DNA of 20,331 nucleotides from Verrucomicrobiota bacterium (GTDB taxonomy: Bacteria; Verrucomicrobiota; Verrucomicrobiia; Opitutales; Opitutaceae), in assembly GCA_023391285.1 (NCBI GenBank), contig JAEWBF010000024.1, positions 1 through 20,331 of the forward strand. Direction: 5' to 3'. Within the stretch, counting starts at the first letter, position 1. Each line of letters opens with the position of its first letter. A program made the translations under genes and the position numbers. The notes under the pieces were generated by a model. It saw only the letters and a program-made list of their open reading frames with translations, was not told the origin of the DNA and did not search any database. Positions 1 to 7,859 of the stretch are shown here, in pieces.

Positions 1-24
1 GCTCGGCGAGACGCCTCGCCCTAC
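1..24 (-). repeat. REP-like palindrome with GTAG end
   Basis: Read on the minus strand it starts with GTAG (24 to 21) followed by a 6-bp stem, GGCGAG (20-15) against CTCGCC (10-5), a 4-base loop and a GAGC tail. It lies directly after the T-tract of the tpiA terminator. It matches the element at 13112 (shared pattern GTAGGGCRAGGCG, then GCCGAGC), so the two probably belong to one dispersed family. A GTAG tetranucleotide beside an imperfect palindrome is the known signature of REP elements mobilised by RAYT transposases; no such transposase is in this window. It is cut by the window edge, so a partner copy outside cannot be excluded. Confidence 0.55.
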
Positions 25-27
25 CCT

Positions 28-61
28 AAAAACGAAAAGAGCCCGGCGGGGACGCCGGGCT
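28..61 (-). terminator. Intrinsic terminator after tpiA
   Basis: On the minus strand a 9-bp perfect GC-rich stem (AGCCCGGCG at 40-48 against 53-61) with a 4-base loop is followed by a CTTTTCGTTTTT tract. It begins 25 bp past the tpiA stop codon and closes the long minus-strand run of genes. This is the standard rho-independent design. Confidence 0.88.
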
Positions 62-86
62 CCACCTAGCAAGAACTTCGCGGCGT

Positions 87-857
87 TTACTTCATCGCCG
101 CCGCAGCGTTGATCAGCTCGACAAAGCTGCGGGACTCGAGGCTCGCACCGCCAATCAGACCGCCGTCGATATCCTTTTGCGCGAGGAGTTCGGGCGCATT
201 CGAAGGCTTCATCGAACCGCCGTAGAGCACGCGAACTTTCTGCGCGACCGGCTCGGTGAAGAGTTTCGTGAGCAGGCCACGGATAAACGCATGCACTTCC
301 TGCGCTTGATCGGTGGTTGCAACTTTGCCCGTGCCGATCGCCCAGACCGGCTCGTAGGCGATGACCACCGTGGGCGCCTGTTCCTTGTTAACGCCCTCGA
401 GCGCTGCTTCGAGTTGCGTCTGCACCACCTTCAGCGTGGAACCCGCTTCGCGTTCTGCCAGCGTTTCGCCGACACACAGAATGGGCTTCAACTGGTTCTT
501 GAGCGCCGCGAGGACCTTCTGGTTGATGAAGGCATCGGTCTCGCCGAAATAAGCGCGCCGCTCACTGTGGCCGAGAATCACGTGCGTGGCGAAAATCGCC
601 CGGAGCATCGGCGCGGAGATTTCGCCGGTGAAGGCGCCGCTCGCTTCCGGATGCATGTTCTGCGCACCGAGTTTGATCGTGGAGCCTTCGAGCGCCTTCC
701 CGACCAATTCGATCGAGGTGAAAGGCGGGCACACGACGATCTCGACGTCGTTGTTCTGGCCAGCGGCGGCGACGATTTCTTTGACGAGCGAAACGGCGTC
801 GCCGTTCGTCTTGTTCATCTTCCAATTGCCGGCGATGAGTTTCTTGCGTGGATTCAT
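87..857 (-). CDS. tpiA: Triosephosphate isomerase
   Basis: Interconverts dihydroxyacetone phosphate and glyceraldehyde 3-phosphate in cytoplasmic glycolysis. The 256-residue protein has the full TIM-barrel signature: N11-W-K13-M-N with the catalytic lysine, GHSERR with the catalytic His97, AYEPVWAIGTGK with the catalytic base Glu169, and the phosphate-binding GGS and GLIGGASL loops near the C terminus. I chose the ATG at 857 because it puts the conserved NWKMN at the usual position. An in-frame TTG at 893 would add 12 residues encoded by the repeat at 870-918 and is unlikely. No Shine-Dalgarno is visible. It is last in a gap-pgk-tpiA series, 74 bp after pgk, and is followed by an intrinsic terminator. 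Confidence 0.97.
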   Translation of the reverse strand: MNPRKKLIAGNWKMNKTNGDAVSLVKEIVAAAGQNNDVEIVVCPPFTSIELVGKALEGSTIKLGAQNMHPEASGAFTGEISAPMLRAIFATHVILGHSERRAYFGETDAFINQKVLAALKNQLKPILCVGETLAEREAGSTLKVVQTQLEAALEGVNKEQAPTVVIAYEPVWAIGTGKVATTDQAQEVHAFIRGLLTKLFTEPVAQKVRVLYGGSMKPSNAPELLAQKDIDGGLIGGASLESRSFVELINAAAAMK

Positions 858-869
858 AATGACGATGAC

Positions 870-918
870 GTAGGTTGCGCGCTTGACGCGCAACGTTGCG
901 GACGAGCTCGCAACCTAC
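870..918. repeat. Inverted pair of GTAG palindromes (REPIN-like)
   Basis: Two palindromic units face each other with no spacer. The plus-strand unit (870-894) is GTAG then GTTGCGCG, a 5-base loop and CGCGCAAC. The minus-strand unit (918 to 895) is GTAG then GTTGCG, an 8-base loop and CGCAAC. The outer ends form a 10-bp inverted repeat, GTAGGTTGCG against CGCAACCTAC. This is the architecture of a REP doublet. It fills most of the pgk-tpiA gap and ends 12 bp before the tpiA ATG, so it would be part of the tpiA leader in a shared transcript. Confidence 0.7.
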
Positions 919-931
919 AATTCTAGTTTCT

Positions 932-2212
932 TCAGCTCTCGAGGAACGCGACGCCGGGCAGCACTTTTCCTTCCAACAGCTCGAGGCTAGCGCCGCCGCC
1001 GGTGGAACAATGCGTGACGACTTTCGCCACCTTGAACTTCTTCGCAGCGGTGGCGGTATCGCCGCCGCCGACAACGGTCACGGCCCCATCCGCCGTGGCT
1101 TTTGCAATCGCGTCGGCCATCGCCTTCGTGCCTTCGGCGAACTTGTCGACTTCGAACACGCCCGCGGGGCCGTTCCACACGATCGTCTTCGCGCGACCGA
1201 TGACCTGCGCGAACAGCTCGCGGCTCTTCGGACCGGCATCGAGTCCCATCCAGTTGGCGGGAATACCTTCCTTGTCCGTCGCAATTCCGGTCTGCACCGC
1301 CGCGATATCTTCAGGCGAACCCGGGAAACGATCCGCAGTGACGAAGTCGACCGGCAACGTGATCGTGACGCCCTTGGCTTTCGCTTTGTCGAACAACTCC
1401 TGCGCGATCTTCGCGCCTTCCGGATCGAAGAGGCTCGTGCCGATTTCCATGCCTTCGAGCACCTTCTTGAAGGTGAAAGACATGCCGCCGCTGATGATGA
1501 TCTCGTTCGCCTTTTCGAGGAGGTTGTTGATGAGCGGAATCTTGTCCGCGATCTTCGCGCCGCCGAGGATCGCAAGGAGCGGGCGCGCGGGATTCTCGAT
1601 CACTTTCGCAAACGCCTCGAGTTCGGCCTGCATGAGGAAGCCGGCGGCCTTGTCCTTCAGTTGCACGCCCACCATCGAGCTATGCGCGCGATGCGCGGTG
1701 CCGAAGGCGTCGTTCACGTAAACATCCGCGAGCTTCGAGAGCGAAGCGCGGAACGCCTCGACGGCTTTCGGATCGGCTTTGATCGACTTCTCCGTGCCGT
1801 CCGCCTGCTTCTCCTTCACCTTGCCCTCTTCCTCGATGTGGAAGCGAAGGTTCTCGAGCAGCACCACGTCGCCGGCCTTCAACGCACCCGGCGCACACGC
1901 CGCTTCGACCGCCGGGCCGACGCAGTCGTCGAGGAACTTCACCGGCTTGTTCAAAAGCTTCGAGAGTTCATCGGCGACGGGTTTCAGCGAAAACTTCGCG
2001 TTCTTCTTGCCGTCGGGACGTCCCAAATGGCTGGCGAGCACGACCGCGGCACCCTTCTCGAGCGCGTAGTTGATCGTGGGCAGCGCCGCGACGATACGCG
2101 CGTTGTTGGTGATGGCGCCAGTGGCCTTGTCCTGCGGGACGTTGAAATCGACGCGGATGAAGACGCGCTTACCCGCGAGGTCGAGGTCGCGAATGGATTT
2201 AAATTTTGGCAT
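932..2212 (-). CDS. pgk: Phosphoglycerate kinase
   Basis: Transfers the acyl phosphate of 1,3-bisphosphoglycerate to ADP in glycolysis, reversibly in gluconeogenesis. The 426-residue protein shows the substrate-binding N-terminal motifs RVDFNVP (20-26), Arg39 and SHLGRP (61-66), the VNDAFGTAHRAHSS segment near 166-179, and C-terminal nucleotide-site glycine motifs VVGGGDT and CSTGGGAS. It is slightly longer than many bacterial homologues because of a charged insert at about 129-152 (EEGKVKEKQADG and following), a variation also known in some other PGKs. The ATG at 2212 gives the expected N terminus; its leader is pyrimidine-rich (TTCTTTTTCC) without a Shine-Dalgarno. It sits between gap and tpiA, with repeat elements in both gaps. 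Confidence 0.97.
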   Translation of the reverse strand: MPKFKSIRDLDLAGKRVFIRVDFNVPQDKATGAITNNARIVAALPTINYALEKGAAVVLASHLGRPDGKKNAKFSLKPVADELSKLLNKPVKFLDDCVGPAVEAACAPGALKAGDVVLLENLRFHIEEEGKVKEKQADGTEKSIKADPKAVEAFRASLSKLADVYVNDAFGTAHRAHSSMVGVQLKDKAAGFLMQAELEAFAKVIENPARPLLAILGGAKIADKIPLINNLLEKANEIIISGGMSFTFKKVLEGMEIGTSLFDPEGAKIAQELFDKAKAKGVTITLPVDFVTADRFPGSPEDIAAVQTGIATDKEGIPANWMGLDAGPKSRELFAQVIGRAKTIVWNGPAGVFEVDKFAEGTKAMADAIAKATADGAVTVVGGGDTATAAKKFKVAKVVTHCSTGGGASLELLEGKVLPGVAFLES

Positions 2213-2225
2213 GTCGGAAAAAGAA

Positions 2226-2294
2226 GAACCACAGAGTCACAGAGGTCACAGAGGAGAGTTAACAACCTCCGTGCTCTCCGTGCCTCTGTGGTTC
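2226..2294. repeat. CACAGAG-type inverted repeat, copy 1
   Basis: Eleven-bp perfect outer arms, GAACCACAGAG (2226-2236) and CTCTGTGGTTC (2284-2294), enclose further partly complementary CACAGAGG and CTCCGTGC units. It occupies most of the 106-bp gap between gap and pgk. The same motif recurs at 6695-6760 and 14599-14670, so it is a dispersed family. It has no T-tract and is not a normal intrinsic terminator, but the hairpin could protect or process mRNA between the two glycolytic genes. Confidence 0.8.
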
Positions 2295-2318
2295 AATTAG
2301 AGGTTCGGATGATGGCGC

Positions 2319-3365
2319 TTACAGCTGGGCGGCGATCTTCTTGGTGAGGTCGACCACGCGGTTCGAGTAGCCCCACTCGTTGTCATACCACGAGACGAGC
2401 TTGAAGAACTTGCTGTTCAGCTCGATGCCCGCGCCGGCGTCGAAAATCGACGAGCGCTTGTCGTGGATGAAGTCCGTGGAAACGACTTCGTCTTCGGTGT
2501 AGCCAAGGACGCCCTTCAGGTAGGTCTCGCTCGCCTTCTTCATGGCGGCGCAAATTTCCTTGTAGGACGTTTCCTTCGTCGTGCGAACGGTCAGGTCGAC
2601 GACCGAAACGGTCGGAACCGGCACGCGGAGCGACATGCCCGTGAGCTTGCCCTTCACTTCAGGCAGCACGAGCGCGGTCGCCTTGGCGGCGCCGGTCGTC
2701 GACGGGATGATGTTCTGCGCCGCAGTGCGGCCGCCCTTCCAGTCCTTCTTCGACGGACCATCGACGGTCTTTTGCGTCGCGGTGTAGGCGTGGACGGTCG
2801 TCATCAGACCTTCCTCGACGCCGAAACCTTCCTGCAGGAGAACCTTCACGACGGGCGCGAGGCAGTTCGTGGTGCACGAGGCGTTCGAAATGATGTTGTG
2901 CTTGGCGAGGTCGAGCTTGTCGTCGTTCACGCCCATGACGACCGTGATGTCCTCACCCTTCGCCGGAGCGGAGATGATGACCTTCTTGGCGCCCGCGGTG
3001 ATGTGGCCCTTCGCCTTTTCGGCTTCCGTGAAGAGGCCGGTCGACTCGATCACGAGTTGCACGCCGAGTTTCGCCCACGGCAGCTCCGCCGGGGTCTTGG
3101 CGCTCACGACGAGGATGTCATGGCCGTCGACCACAAGCACGTCGTCTTCGGCCTTGTCAGGCGAGGACTTCTTCGAGCCAACGGTGCCGTTGAACTTGCC
3201 CTGCGTGGAATCGTATTTGAGCAGGTAGGCCAGGTTGTCCGCCGGCACGATGTCGCCGACGGCGACGACTTCGAACGTCGAGCCGAGCAGGCCTTGCTCG
3301 ACCAGCGCGCGAAACACAAGACGGCCGATGCGACCGAAACCATTGATAGCGACTTTGACTGCCAT
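2319..3365 (-). CDS. gap: Glyceraldehyde-3-phosphate dehydrogenase, type I
   Basis: Oxidative phosphorylation of glyceraldehyde 3-phosphate to 1,3-bisphosphoglycerate in glycolysis. The 348-residue protein has the Rossmann N terminus VAINGFGRIGR, an acidic residue after strand beta-2 (Asp38 in VGDIVPAD) that normally favours NAD over NADP, the catalytic SNASCTTNC with Cys164, His192 in VHAYTATQ, and the C-terminal WYDNEWGYSNRV. Length fits the family, with a few extra residues around 60-75. Start is the ATG at 3365. The upstream gap (3366-3510) holds a short AT-rich palindrome but no promoter I would defend. First gene of gap-pgk-tpiA. Confidence 0.97.
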   Translation of the reverse strand: MAVKVAINGFGRIGRLVFRALVEQGLLGSTFEVVAVGDIVPADNLAYLLKYDSTQGKFNGTVGSKKSSPDKAEDDVLVVDGHDILVVSAKTPAELPWAKLGVQLVIESTGLFTEAEKAKGHITAGAKKVIISAPAKGEDITVVMGVNDDKLDLAKHNIISNASCTTNCLAPVVKVLLQEGFGVEEGLMTTVHAYTATQKTVDGPSKKDWKGGRTAAQNIIPSTTGAAKATALVLPEVKGKLTGMSLRVPVPTVSVVDLTVRTTKETSYKEICAAMKKASETYLKGVLGYTEDEVVSTDFIHDKRSSIFDAGAGIELNSKFFKLVSWYDNEWGYSNRVVDLTKKIAAQL

Positions 3366-3394
3366 GGGAGGACTTTCCGTTGGTAGGTGTTGTT

Positions 3395-3407
3395 TTCTAA
3401 TTTAGAA
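3395..3407. promoter_or_regulatory. AT-rich palindrome upstream of gap
   Basis: TTCTAATTTAGAA has 6-bp perfect arms around one central base. It stands out in a GC-rich gap 30-42 bp upstream of the gap ATG. It could be an operator or part of a promoter; no -35/-10 pair of convincing spacing is seen, so function is a guess. The rest of the 145-bp gap shows nothing else clear. Confidence 0.25.
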
Positions 3408-3510
3408 CCGCCGCGCGTGAACGCGGAGAGCGGAATCAACAGCGCGCCCCCCGGAGATGCAAGGGTTTTGGCGGCGCAAAAGATGGCATAATTCTCGTGT
3501 TATTTGTCGA

Positions 3511-5952
3511 TCAACTGTCACATCGCCAAAGCGCGCAACCCAGCGCCGGGACGAACAGTTCTCGCTCCACCGGCTGACTCGCCCCAGGCCCGTCCGCGTC
3601 GAAAAACCTCTCCTCGTTCGCCAATTGTCGCCACGGAAGTGCGGCAACTGCGTCGTCGATCGGGATCGCGACATCCGCCAGGCTCGGATTCACTGCAAAC
3701 AAAAGTCGCTTCGCCCCCAAAGAGCGATCCGCGTTGTAGATCGCCACCAGTGCCGAACTATCCGGCAGAAAGAAAAACCGAAAGAATCCATCCCCCACCC
3801 GCGCGAAATGTCGCAGCAGCCGCCCCGTCTCGCTGCGGCGAAATGCAATCCACTCCGCGAAATAACGGTGGGAGCTGAGATGCCGGTAAACGTGGCGATA
3901 TTCGAGCGCGTTGAGATCGCCGCGAAGGTAGGTGTTGTTCACGCCGCGTTTCGAACGCAGGAAGTCCTGCCCCGCCGAAATCATCGGAATGCCCACCGAC
4001 ATGAACAGCAGCGCCGCCATCAGGTGCGTGCGCTTCCTGTCGTTCGCGGTCGGCGCATAGCCGTCGAAGTTCGGATTCTCCGTGATCATGTCGATCCACG
4101 TCCGATCGTCGTGCGACTCCGTATAATTCACCGTCTGCGCCGGCCACTTCGCAAAATACCACGGCGAGCCTTTGAGAAAGTATTCCATCCTCGCGGGCGC
4201 ACCATAGCCTCGCACGTAATCGCGCAGGAAATTGCGATAGCTGTCGTTCCACGACGCCCACCCCGTGTCGCGCAACGCCGTCGCCGCATGTCCGCGGAAA
4301 CTCCACGGTTCCGCAATCAACACCACGTCGGGCTTCACCCGCTTCAACGCCCGCTCGATCTCGCGCAACACGTCCACGCCGAGCAACTCCGCCAAATCGA
4401 AGCGAAATCCGTCCACGCCATACGCTTCGATCAAATGCGTGCAGGCATCGATGATCAGCCGCGTCGCCATCGCCGAGCGCGCGCGCAGGTCGTTCCCACA
4501 CCCACTCCAGTTCGCCAGCCGCCCTTCCGCGTCCTGCTCGAAATAATACAGGCGGTCCACAAACATCAGATGCGCCGGTTCGCCCACGTGGTTGAACACG
4601 ACGTCGAGCAACACCGCCATTCCCCGCCGGTGAAACGCCCGCACGAGTTCCTGAAACTCGCGCACGCCCGACGCCCGCTCCGGCTCGAGCGCATAACTGC
4701 TCTCGAGCGCGAAGAAATTGTTGGTCATGTAACCCCAGTGATACTCCCCCTCCGCGTCGTCGAACTCCTGAATCGGCTGCAGCTCCACGCAATTCACGCC
4801 GAGCTTGTGCAGATAGAAGTCCTCGCTCTCCACCCACTTTCGCAGTCCCGTAAACCCTCGCCGTTCCTCCGCCGTCGCCTGCACCGGCGCATTCGCCGCC
4901 AAATCGCGCACGTGCGCCTCGGCGATGATTAGGTCCTGCCACGCCGGCACCTGAAAATTGCGATCGGCTTCACCCATCCAATCAGGATCCAGCACGATGC
5001 CCGGACCCGCGCGGCCCATCGTCGCGAGCGCATACGGATCGAGCACGCGCATGGATGGGTCGAACTTCCCCGGACCCTCGCGCACGCCATCCACCACATA
5101 CCAGTAAAACCATCCATGCAGCCGCCGGTTGATTGCCACCTCCCACACTCCCGCTCCCTCTCCGCGGCGCATCAGCGGCCAGCTCGTCGCATTGTCCTGC
5201 GTCGCTAACGTCTCGCACAGAAACAACGTCACCGCCCGCGCCCGCGGCGCAAACAAGCGAAACACCGTCTCCTCTCCTCGCACCAACGCTCCCAACGGGA
5301 GCTCAGTCTTTAGTCGGAAAAAGAAATCCCCCGGCGCCACGGTCACCGATGTCCGCGTCGACCCACTCGCCCAGCAAAGCATCAGCGGCTCCGCCAAATC
5401 AACGGGCGACGGCAGCGTGAAACGCCACAAATGTCGCCCCGTCCGCTCGGGATCGATCACCCGATTCACATTACCCGCCTCGTCGCGCACCACGTTCGGC
5501 GCATCATCCGGCAGGCTCAACCAGTGATGATCCCCCGTCACGAACTTGAACCGCTGGCCACCGGGCTCGAGAAACCGCTCCGCCGGGCCTGACCACGCAA
5601 AAATGCGCTCACCCTGAATCTCTCCGGGCCGCATCCGCCATTCCTCCACTCCGACCGCCTCCTGCCAGCCGTTGAAATCACCCGCGAGATAAACCTTCGC
5701 GCCACTCACATCGAGACCCGTGCGCGGCACGTCCGCCAAAACGAAGACGATCTCGTCTCCCCGAACAAAATACCCGAAAACGCGTCCCGTCGTGAGCATC
5801 GTGGCCGGCGCAAGCCCCGCCGGCGCCAGGCAGTGATCGCCCGTGGAAAATTGCGGCGGCCGCGCCCCCAACCAGTCGCGATCGAGCTCCACGACACCTT
5901 CGATCAACGACTCGAGCCATGCTCGAACAATGCGATGGGCGGTGTGTGGCAT
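3511..5952 (-). CDS. GH13 glycogen-debranching/pullulanase-type glycosidase
   Basis: An 813-residue alpha-amylase-superfamily enzyme expected to cleave alpha-1,6 branches of glycogen or pullulan-like glucans. The N terminus carries two carbohydrate-module-like beta domains: about 55-170, with VYLAGDFNGW and a WLSLPDDAPN segment as in CBM48, and about 225-290, with VFRLFAPRARAV as in debranching enzymes. The GH13 barrel follows with all four regions: D450-VVFNH, GFRFD519 (nucleophile), IAE548PW (acid/base) and ESHD615. HWGYMTNNFFA near 405-415 resembles the WGY motif of GlgX and pullulanases. No signal peptide is apparent, so it is probably cytoplasmic and acts on stored glycogen. It lies upstream of gap-pgk-tpiA and could feed glycolysis. 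The exact specificity (GlgX, isoamylase or pullulanase) is not resolved. Start ATG at 5952; the 77-bp gap to trpF is unremarkable. Confidence 0.85.
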   Translation of the reverse strand: MPHTAHRIVRAWLESLIEGVVELDRDWLGARPPQFSTGDHCLAPAGLAPATMLTTGRVFGYFVRGDEIVFVLADVPRTGLDVSGAKVYLAGDFNGWQEAVGVEEWRMRPGEIQGERIFAWSGPAERFLEPGGQRFKFVTGDHHWLSLPDDAPNVVRDEAGNVNRVIDPERTGRHLWRFTLPSPVDLAEPLMLCWASGSTRTSVTVAPGDFFFRLKTELPLGALVRGEETVFRLFAPRARAVTLFLCETLATQDNATSWPLMRRGEGAGVWEVAINRRLHGWFYWYVVDGVREGPGKFDPSMRVLDPYALATMGRAGPGIVLDPDWMGEADRNFQVPAWQDLIIAEAHVRDLAANAPVQATAEERRGFTGLRKWVESEDFYLHKLGVNCVELQPIQEFDDAEGEYHWGYMTNNFFALESSYALEPERASGVREFQELVRAFHRRGMAVLLDVVFNHVGEPAHLMFVDRLYYFEQDAEGRLANWSGCGNDLRARSAMATRLIIDACTHLIEAYGVDGFRFDLAELLGVDVLREIERALKRVKPDVVLIAEPWSFRGHAATALRDTGWASWNDSYRNFLRDYVRGYGAPARMEYFLKGSPWYFAKWPAQTVNYTESHDDRTWIDMITENPNFDGYAPTANDRKRTHLMAALLFMSVGIPMISAGQDFLRSKRGVNNTYLRGDLNALEYRHVYRHLSSHRYFAEWIAFRRSETGRLLRHFARVGDGFFRFFFLPDSSALVAIYNADRSLGAKRLLFAVNPSLADVAIPIDDAVAALPWRQLANEERFFDADGPGASQPVERELFVPALGCALWRCDS

Positions 5953-6029
5953 GGAAGCCGACTAGCATCCTTTGCACCGAAATCCCGACAAGCGGAATTT
6001 CCCGCCACACCGTAAACGAAAGGTCGAAC

Positions 6030-6686
6030 TCACGCCGGTGCCGCTGCCCGGTGCAACGCCACCACAAAACGCTTCAACTTCTCGATGTCCTTCACCCCCG
6101 GCGCCGCTTCGACCCCGCTGTTCACGTCGACGAATTTCGCCCCGCTCGCAAGCAAAGCCTCGCCGATGTTCTCCGGGTTCAATCCGCCCGCGAGAATCCA
6201 GTGATTCTGCGTATGCGTTTTCTGGTGACGCGCGAACTTGGCCCAGTCCCCTGTCTTCCCGGACCCACCGAAGCCCTGGGCATGAAACGTGTCCAACAAC
6301 ACGAACTTCGCCACCGCCAGCGTCGCCGCCGAAACATCCGATTCAGGCGGCAGCTTCGGCGCCAGCCACAAATGCTTCTCTCCCACCAGCCGAGACCATG
6401 CGCTCAGCTGCGTATCCGGCGTTTCAGGACGGAAATGGATTTGAAAGTAGTCGAACCCGGCTTCCTTCATCTCCGCGAGCTCCTCGATCGTCGGCTCGAC
6501 CGATACCGCCACCTTCCGCCGCTCCGGCAACCGCGGCGCCATCGCCCGATACTGATCCAGCGTCAGATGCCGCGGCGACTTCGGATACAAAATGAACCCG
6601 AGATAGTCCGCCCCGCATTTGTCCGCGAACTCCGCGTCAATCAGCGAAGTCAGCCCGCAAACTTTGAGTCGGATCCCGTCGATCAT
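6030..6686 (-). CDS. trpF: Phosphoribosylanthranilate isomerase
   Basis: Catalyses the Amadori rearrangement of N-(5'-phosphoribosyl)anthranilate in tryptophan synthesis. The 218-residue single-domain barrel begins with KVCGLT (catalytic-base Cys10), has SPRH at 37-40, the catalytic acid Asp132 in LLDTFHAQGFGGSGK, and ends with the phosphate-binding LAGGLNPENI and DVNSGVEAAPGVKD. Some positions are unusual: the common GVF strand reads VAVSVEPT, and the usual QLHG reads QIHF (82-85). No other trp gene is in the window, so tryptophan genes are scattered. Start is the ATG at 6686; a CACAGAG repeat fills the gap to the preceding gene. Confidence 0.95.
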   Translation of the reverse strand: MIDGIRLKVCGLTSLIDAEFADKCGADYLGFILYPKSPRHLTLDQYRAMAPRLPERRKVAVSVEPTIEELAEMKEAGFDYFQIHFRPETPDTQLSAWSRLVGEKHLWLAPKLPPESDVSAATLAVAKFVLLDTFHAQGFGGSGKTGDWAKFARHQKTHTQNHWILAGGLNPENIGEALLASGAKFVDVNSGVEAAPGVKDIEKLKRFVVALHRAAAPA

Positions 6687-6694
6687 GGTGGATT

Positions 6695-6760
6695 AACCAC
6701 AAAGACACGGAGAGCACAGAGTTCAAACCTGGTTCTCTGTGCCTCCGTGTCTCTGTGGTT
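6695..6760. repeat. CACAGAG-type inverted repeat, copy 2 (best preserved)
   Basis: Arms of 27 and 26 bases (6695-6721 and 6735-6760) are complementary apart from one mismatch and one extra base, around a 13-base centre. Arm core is AACCACARAGACACGGAG followed by GCACAGAG. It fills nearly the whole 73-bp gap between the DegT-family gene and trpF; its last base is the first base of the DegT-family stop codon complement (6760-6762). Confidence 0.88.
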
Positions 6761-7854
6761 CAAAACGAATTCACCGATCGAATCACGTGCTCGACCTGCG
6801 CATCGGTGAGCTCCGGAAAAATCGGCAAACTCACGCACGTCTTCGCCGCCGCTTCCGCCACGGGGAACGAGCCTTCGCCGAATCCGAGTCCCGCATAGCA
6901 CTTCTGCAAATGCAGCGGCACCGGATAAATCAGATCCGTCCCGATTTCCTGCTTCGCCAAATGCTCGCGCAACGCATCGCGCCGTGGATGCCGGATCGTG
7001 AACTGGTGAAACACCGACCGCCCATACTCCGGCTGATCCGGCAAGCGCACGTCAGCCAGTTTGATCTCCGCCAGATACCGTCCCGCAATCTCCTGCCGCC
7101 GCGCCGTCCACTTCGCGAGATGCGGCAGCTTCACGTTCAACAGCGCGCCTTGAAATCCATCCATGCGGAAATTCCCGCCCACGATATCGTGATAATAACG
7201 CCGATCCGACCCATGCACGCGAATGTGCCGCGCCCGCGTATGGATTTCTTCACTACGCGACACAAACGCCCCGCCCTCGCCGCACCCGCCAAGGTTCTTC
7301 GTCGGATAGAAACTAAACGTCCCCGCATCGCCAATGATCCCCACTGGTGTGCTGCGATACTTGGCGCCGATCGCCTGCGCACAGTCCTCGATCACGAACA
7401 GCCCATGCTTCTTCGCGATCGCCATGATCTCGTCCATCCGCGCCGGCTGACCGAACAGATGCACGACAATAATCCCCTTCGTCTTCGGCCCGATCGCCGC
7501 CTCGATCTTCACCGGATCGAGATTGAACGTCCCTTCCTCGACGTCGACAAACCGCGGCGTCGCTCCCACATACGTCACGCCCCACACCGTTGAGATAAAC
7601 GTGAACGGCGGCGCGATCACTTCGTCCCCCGGCCCGAATCCCGCAATCATGCACGCGATGTGCAGCGGCGAGGTGCCGCTGTTCATTCCCAAAGCCCGGG
7701 GATAACCCAGCGTCGTCGCGAAGTTCTTCTCGAAATCCTCCACGTCCTTCCCGAGACAAAACCGCGTCGCATCATACGTCGCCGTCAGCGCCGCCAGCGC
7801 CGGCTCCCGCAACGCCTGGTGCTGCAAGGACAAATCGAGGAACGGAACTTTCAT
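6760..7854 (-). CDS. DegT/DnrJ/EryC1/StrS-family aminotransferase
   Basis: A 364-residue PLP enzyme of the sugar-aminotransferase family, which typically transaminates keto-sugars bound to nucleotides for surface polysaccharide, O-antigen or glycan synthesis. Visible features: MNSGTSPLH (57-65, phosphate-binding region), APPFTFIST (81-89), HLFGQPARMD (132-141), IEDCAQAIGA with the PLP-stacking Asp157, and SFYPTKNLGGCGEGG with the Schiff-base Lys186. HxR and GxNFRMDGFQGA segments follow as in ArnB/WecE/PglE-like members. No sugar-nucleotide or glycosyltransferase genes lie nearby, so the substrate cannot be told. Start ATG at 7854; the leader overlaps the AGCGGG repeat. Confidence 0.9.
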   Translation of the reverse strand: MKVPFLDLSLQHQALREPALAALTATYDATRFCLGKDVEDFEKNFATTLGYPRALGMNSGTSPLHIACMIAGFGPGDEVIAPPFTFISTVWGVTYVGATPRFVDVEEGTFNLDPVKIEAAIGPKTKGIIVVHLFGQPARMDEIMAIAKKHGLFVIEDCAQAIGAKYRSTPVGIIGDAGTFSFYPTKNLGGCGEGGAFVSRSEEIHTRARHIRVHGSDRRYYHDIVGGNFRMDGFQGALLNVKLPHLAKWTARRQEIAGRYLAEIKLADVRLPDQPEYGRSVFHQFTIRHPRRDALREHLAKQEIGTDLIYPVPLHLQKCYAGLGFGEGSFPVAEAAAKTCVSLPIFPELTDAQVEHVIRSVNSF

Positions 7855-7859
7855 ATTTG

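Noticed and set aside
858..893. Twelve-codon extension of tpiA
   Set aside because: Encoded mainly by the inverted repeat; the ATG at 857 gives the standard TIM N terminus.
3433..3480. Promoter for gap with TTGCAT and TTGATT 17 bp apart
   Set aside because: The -10 candidate matches only three consensus positions and the spacer is extremely G-rich; not defensible.
3457..4932. Long plus-strand frame opposite the GH13 gene
   Set aside because: Low-complexity Arg-rich translation with no motifs; the opposite strand has all four GH13 regions.
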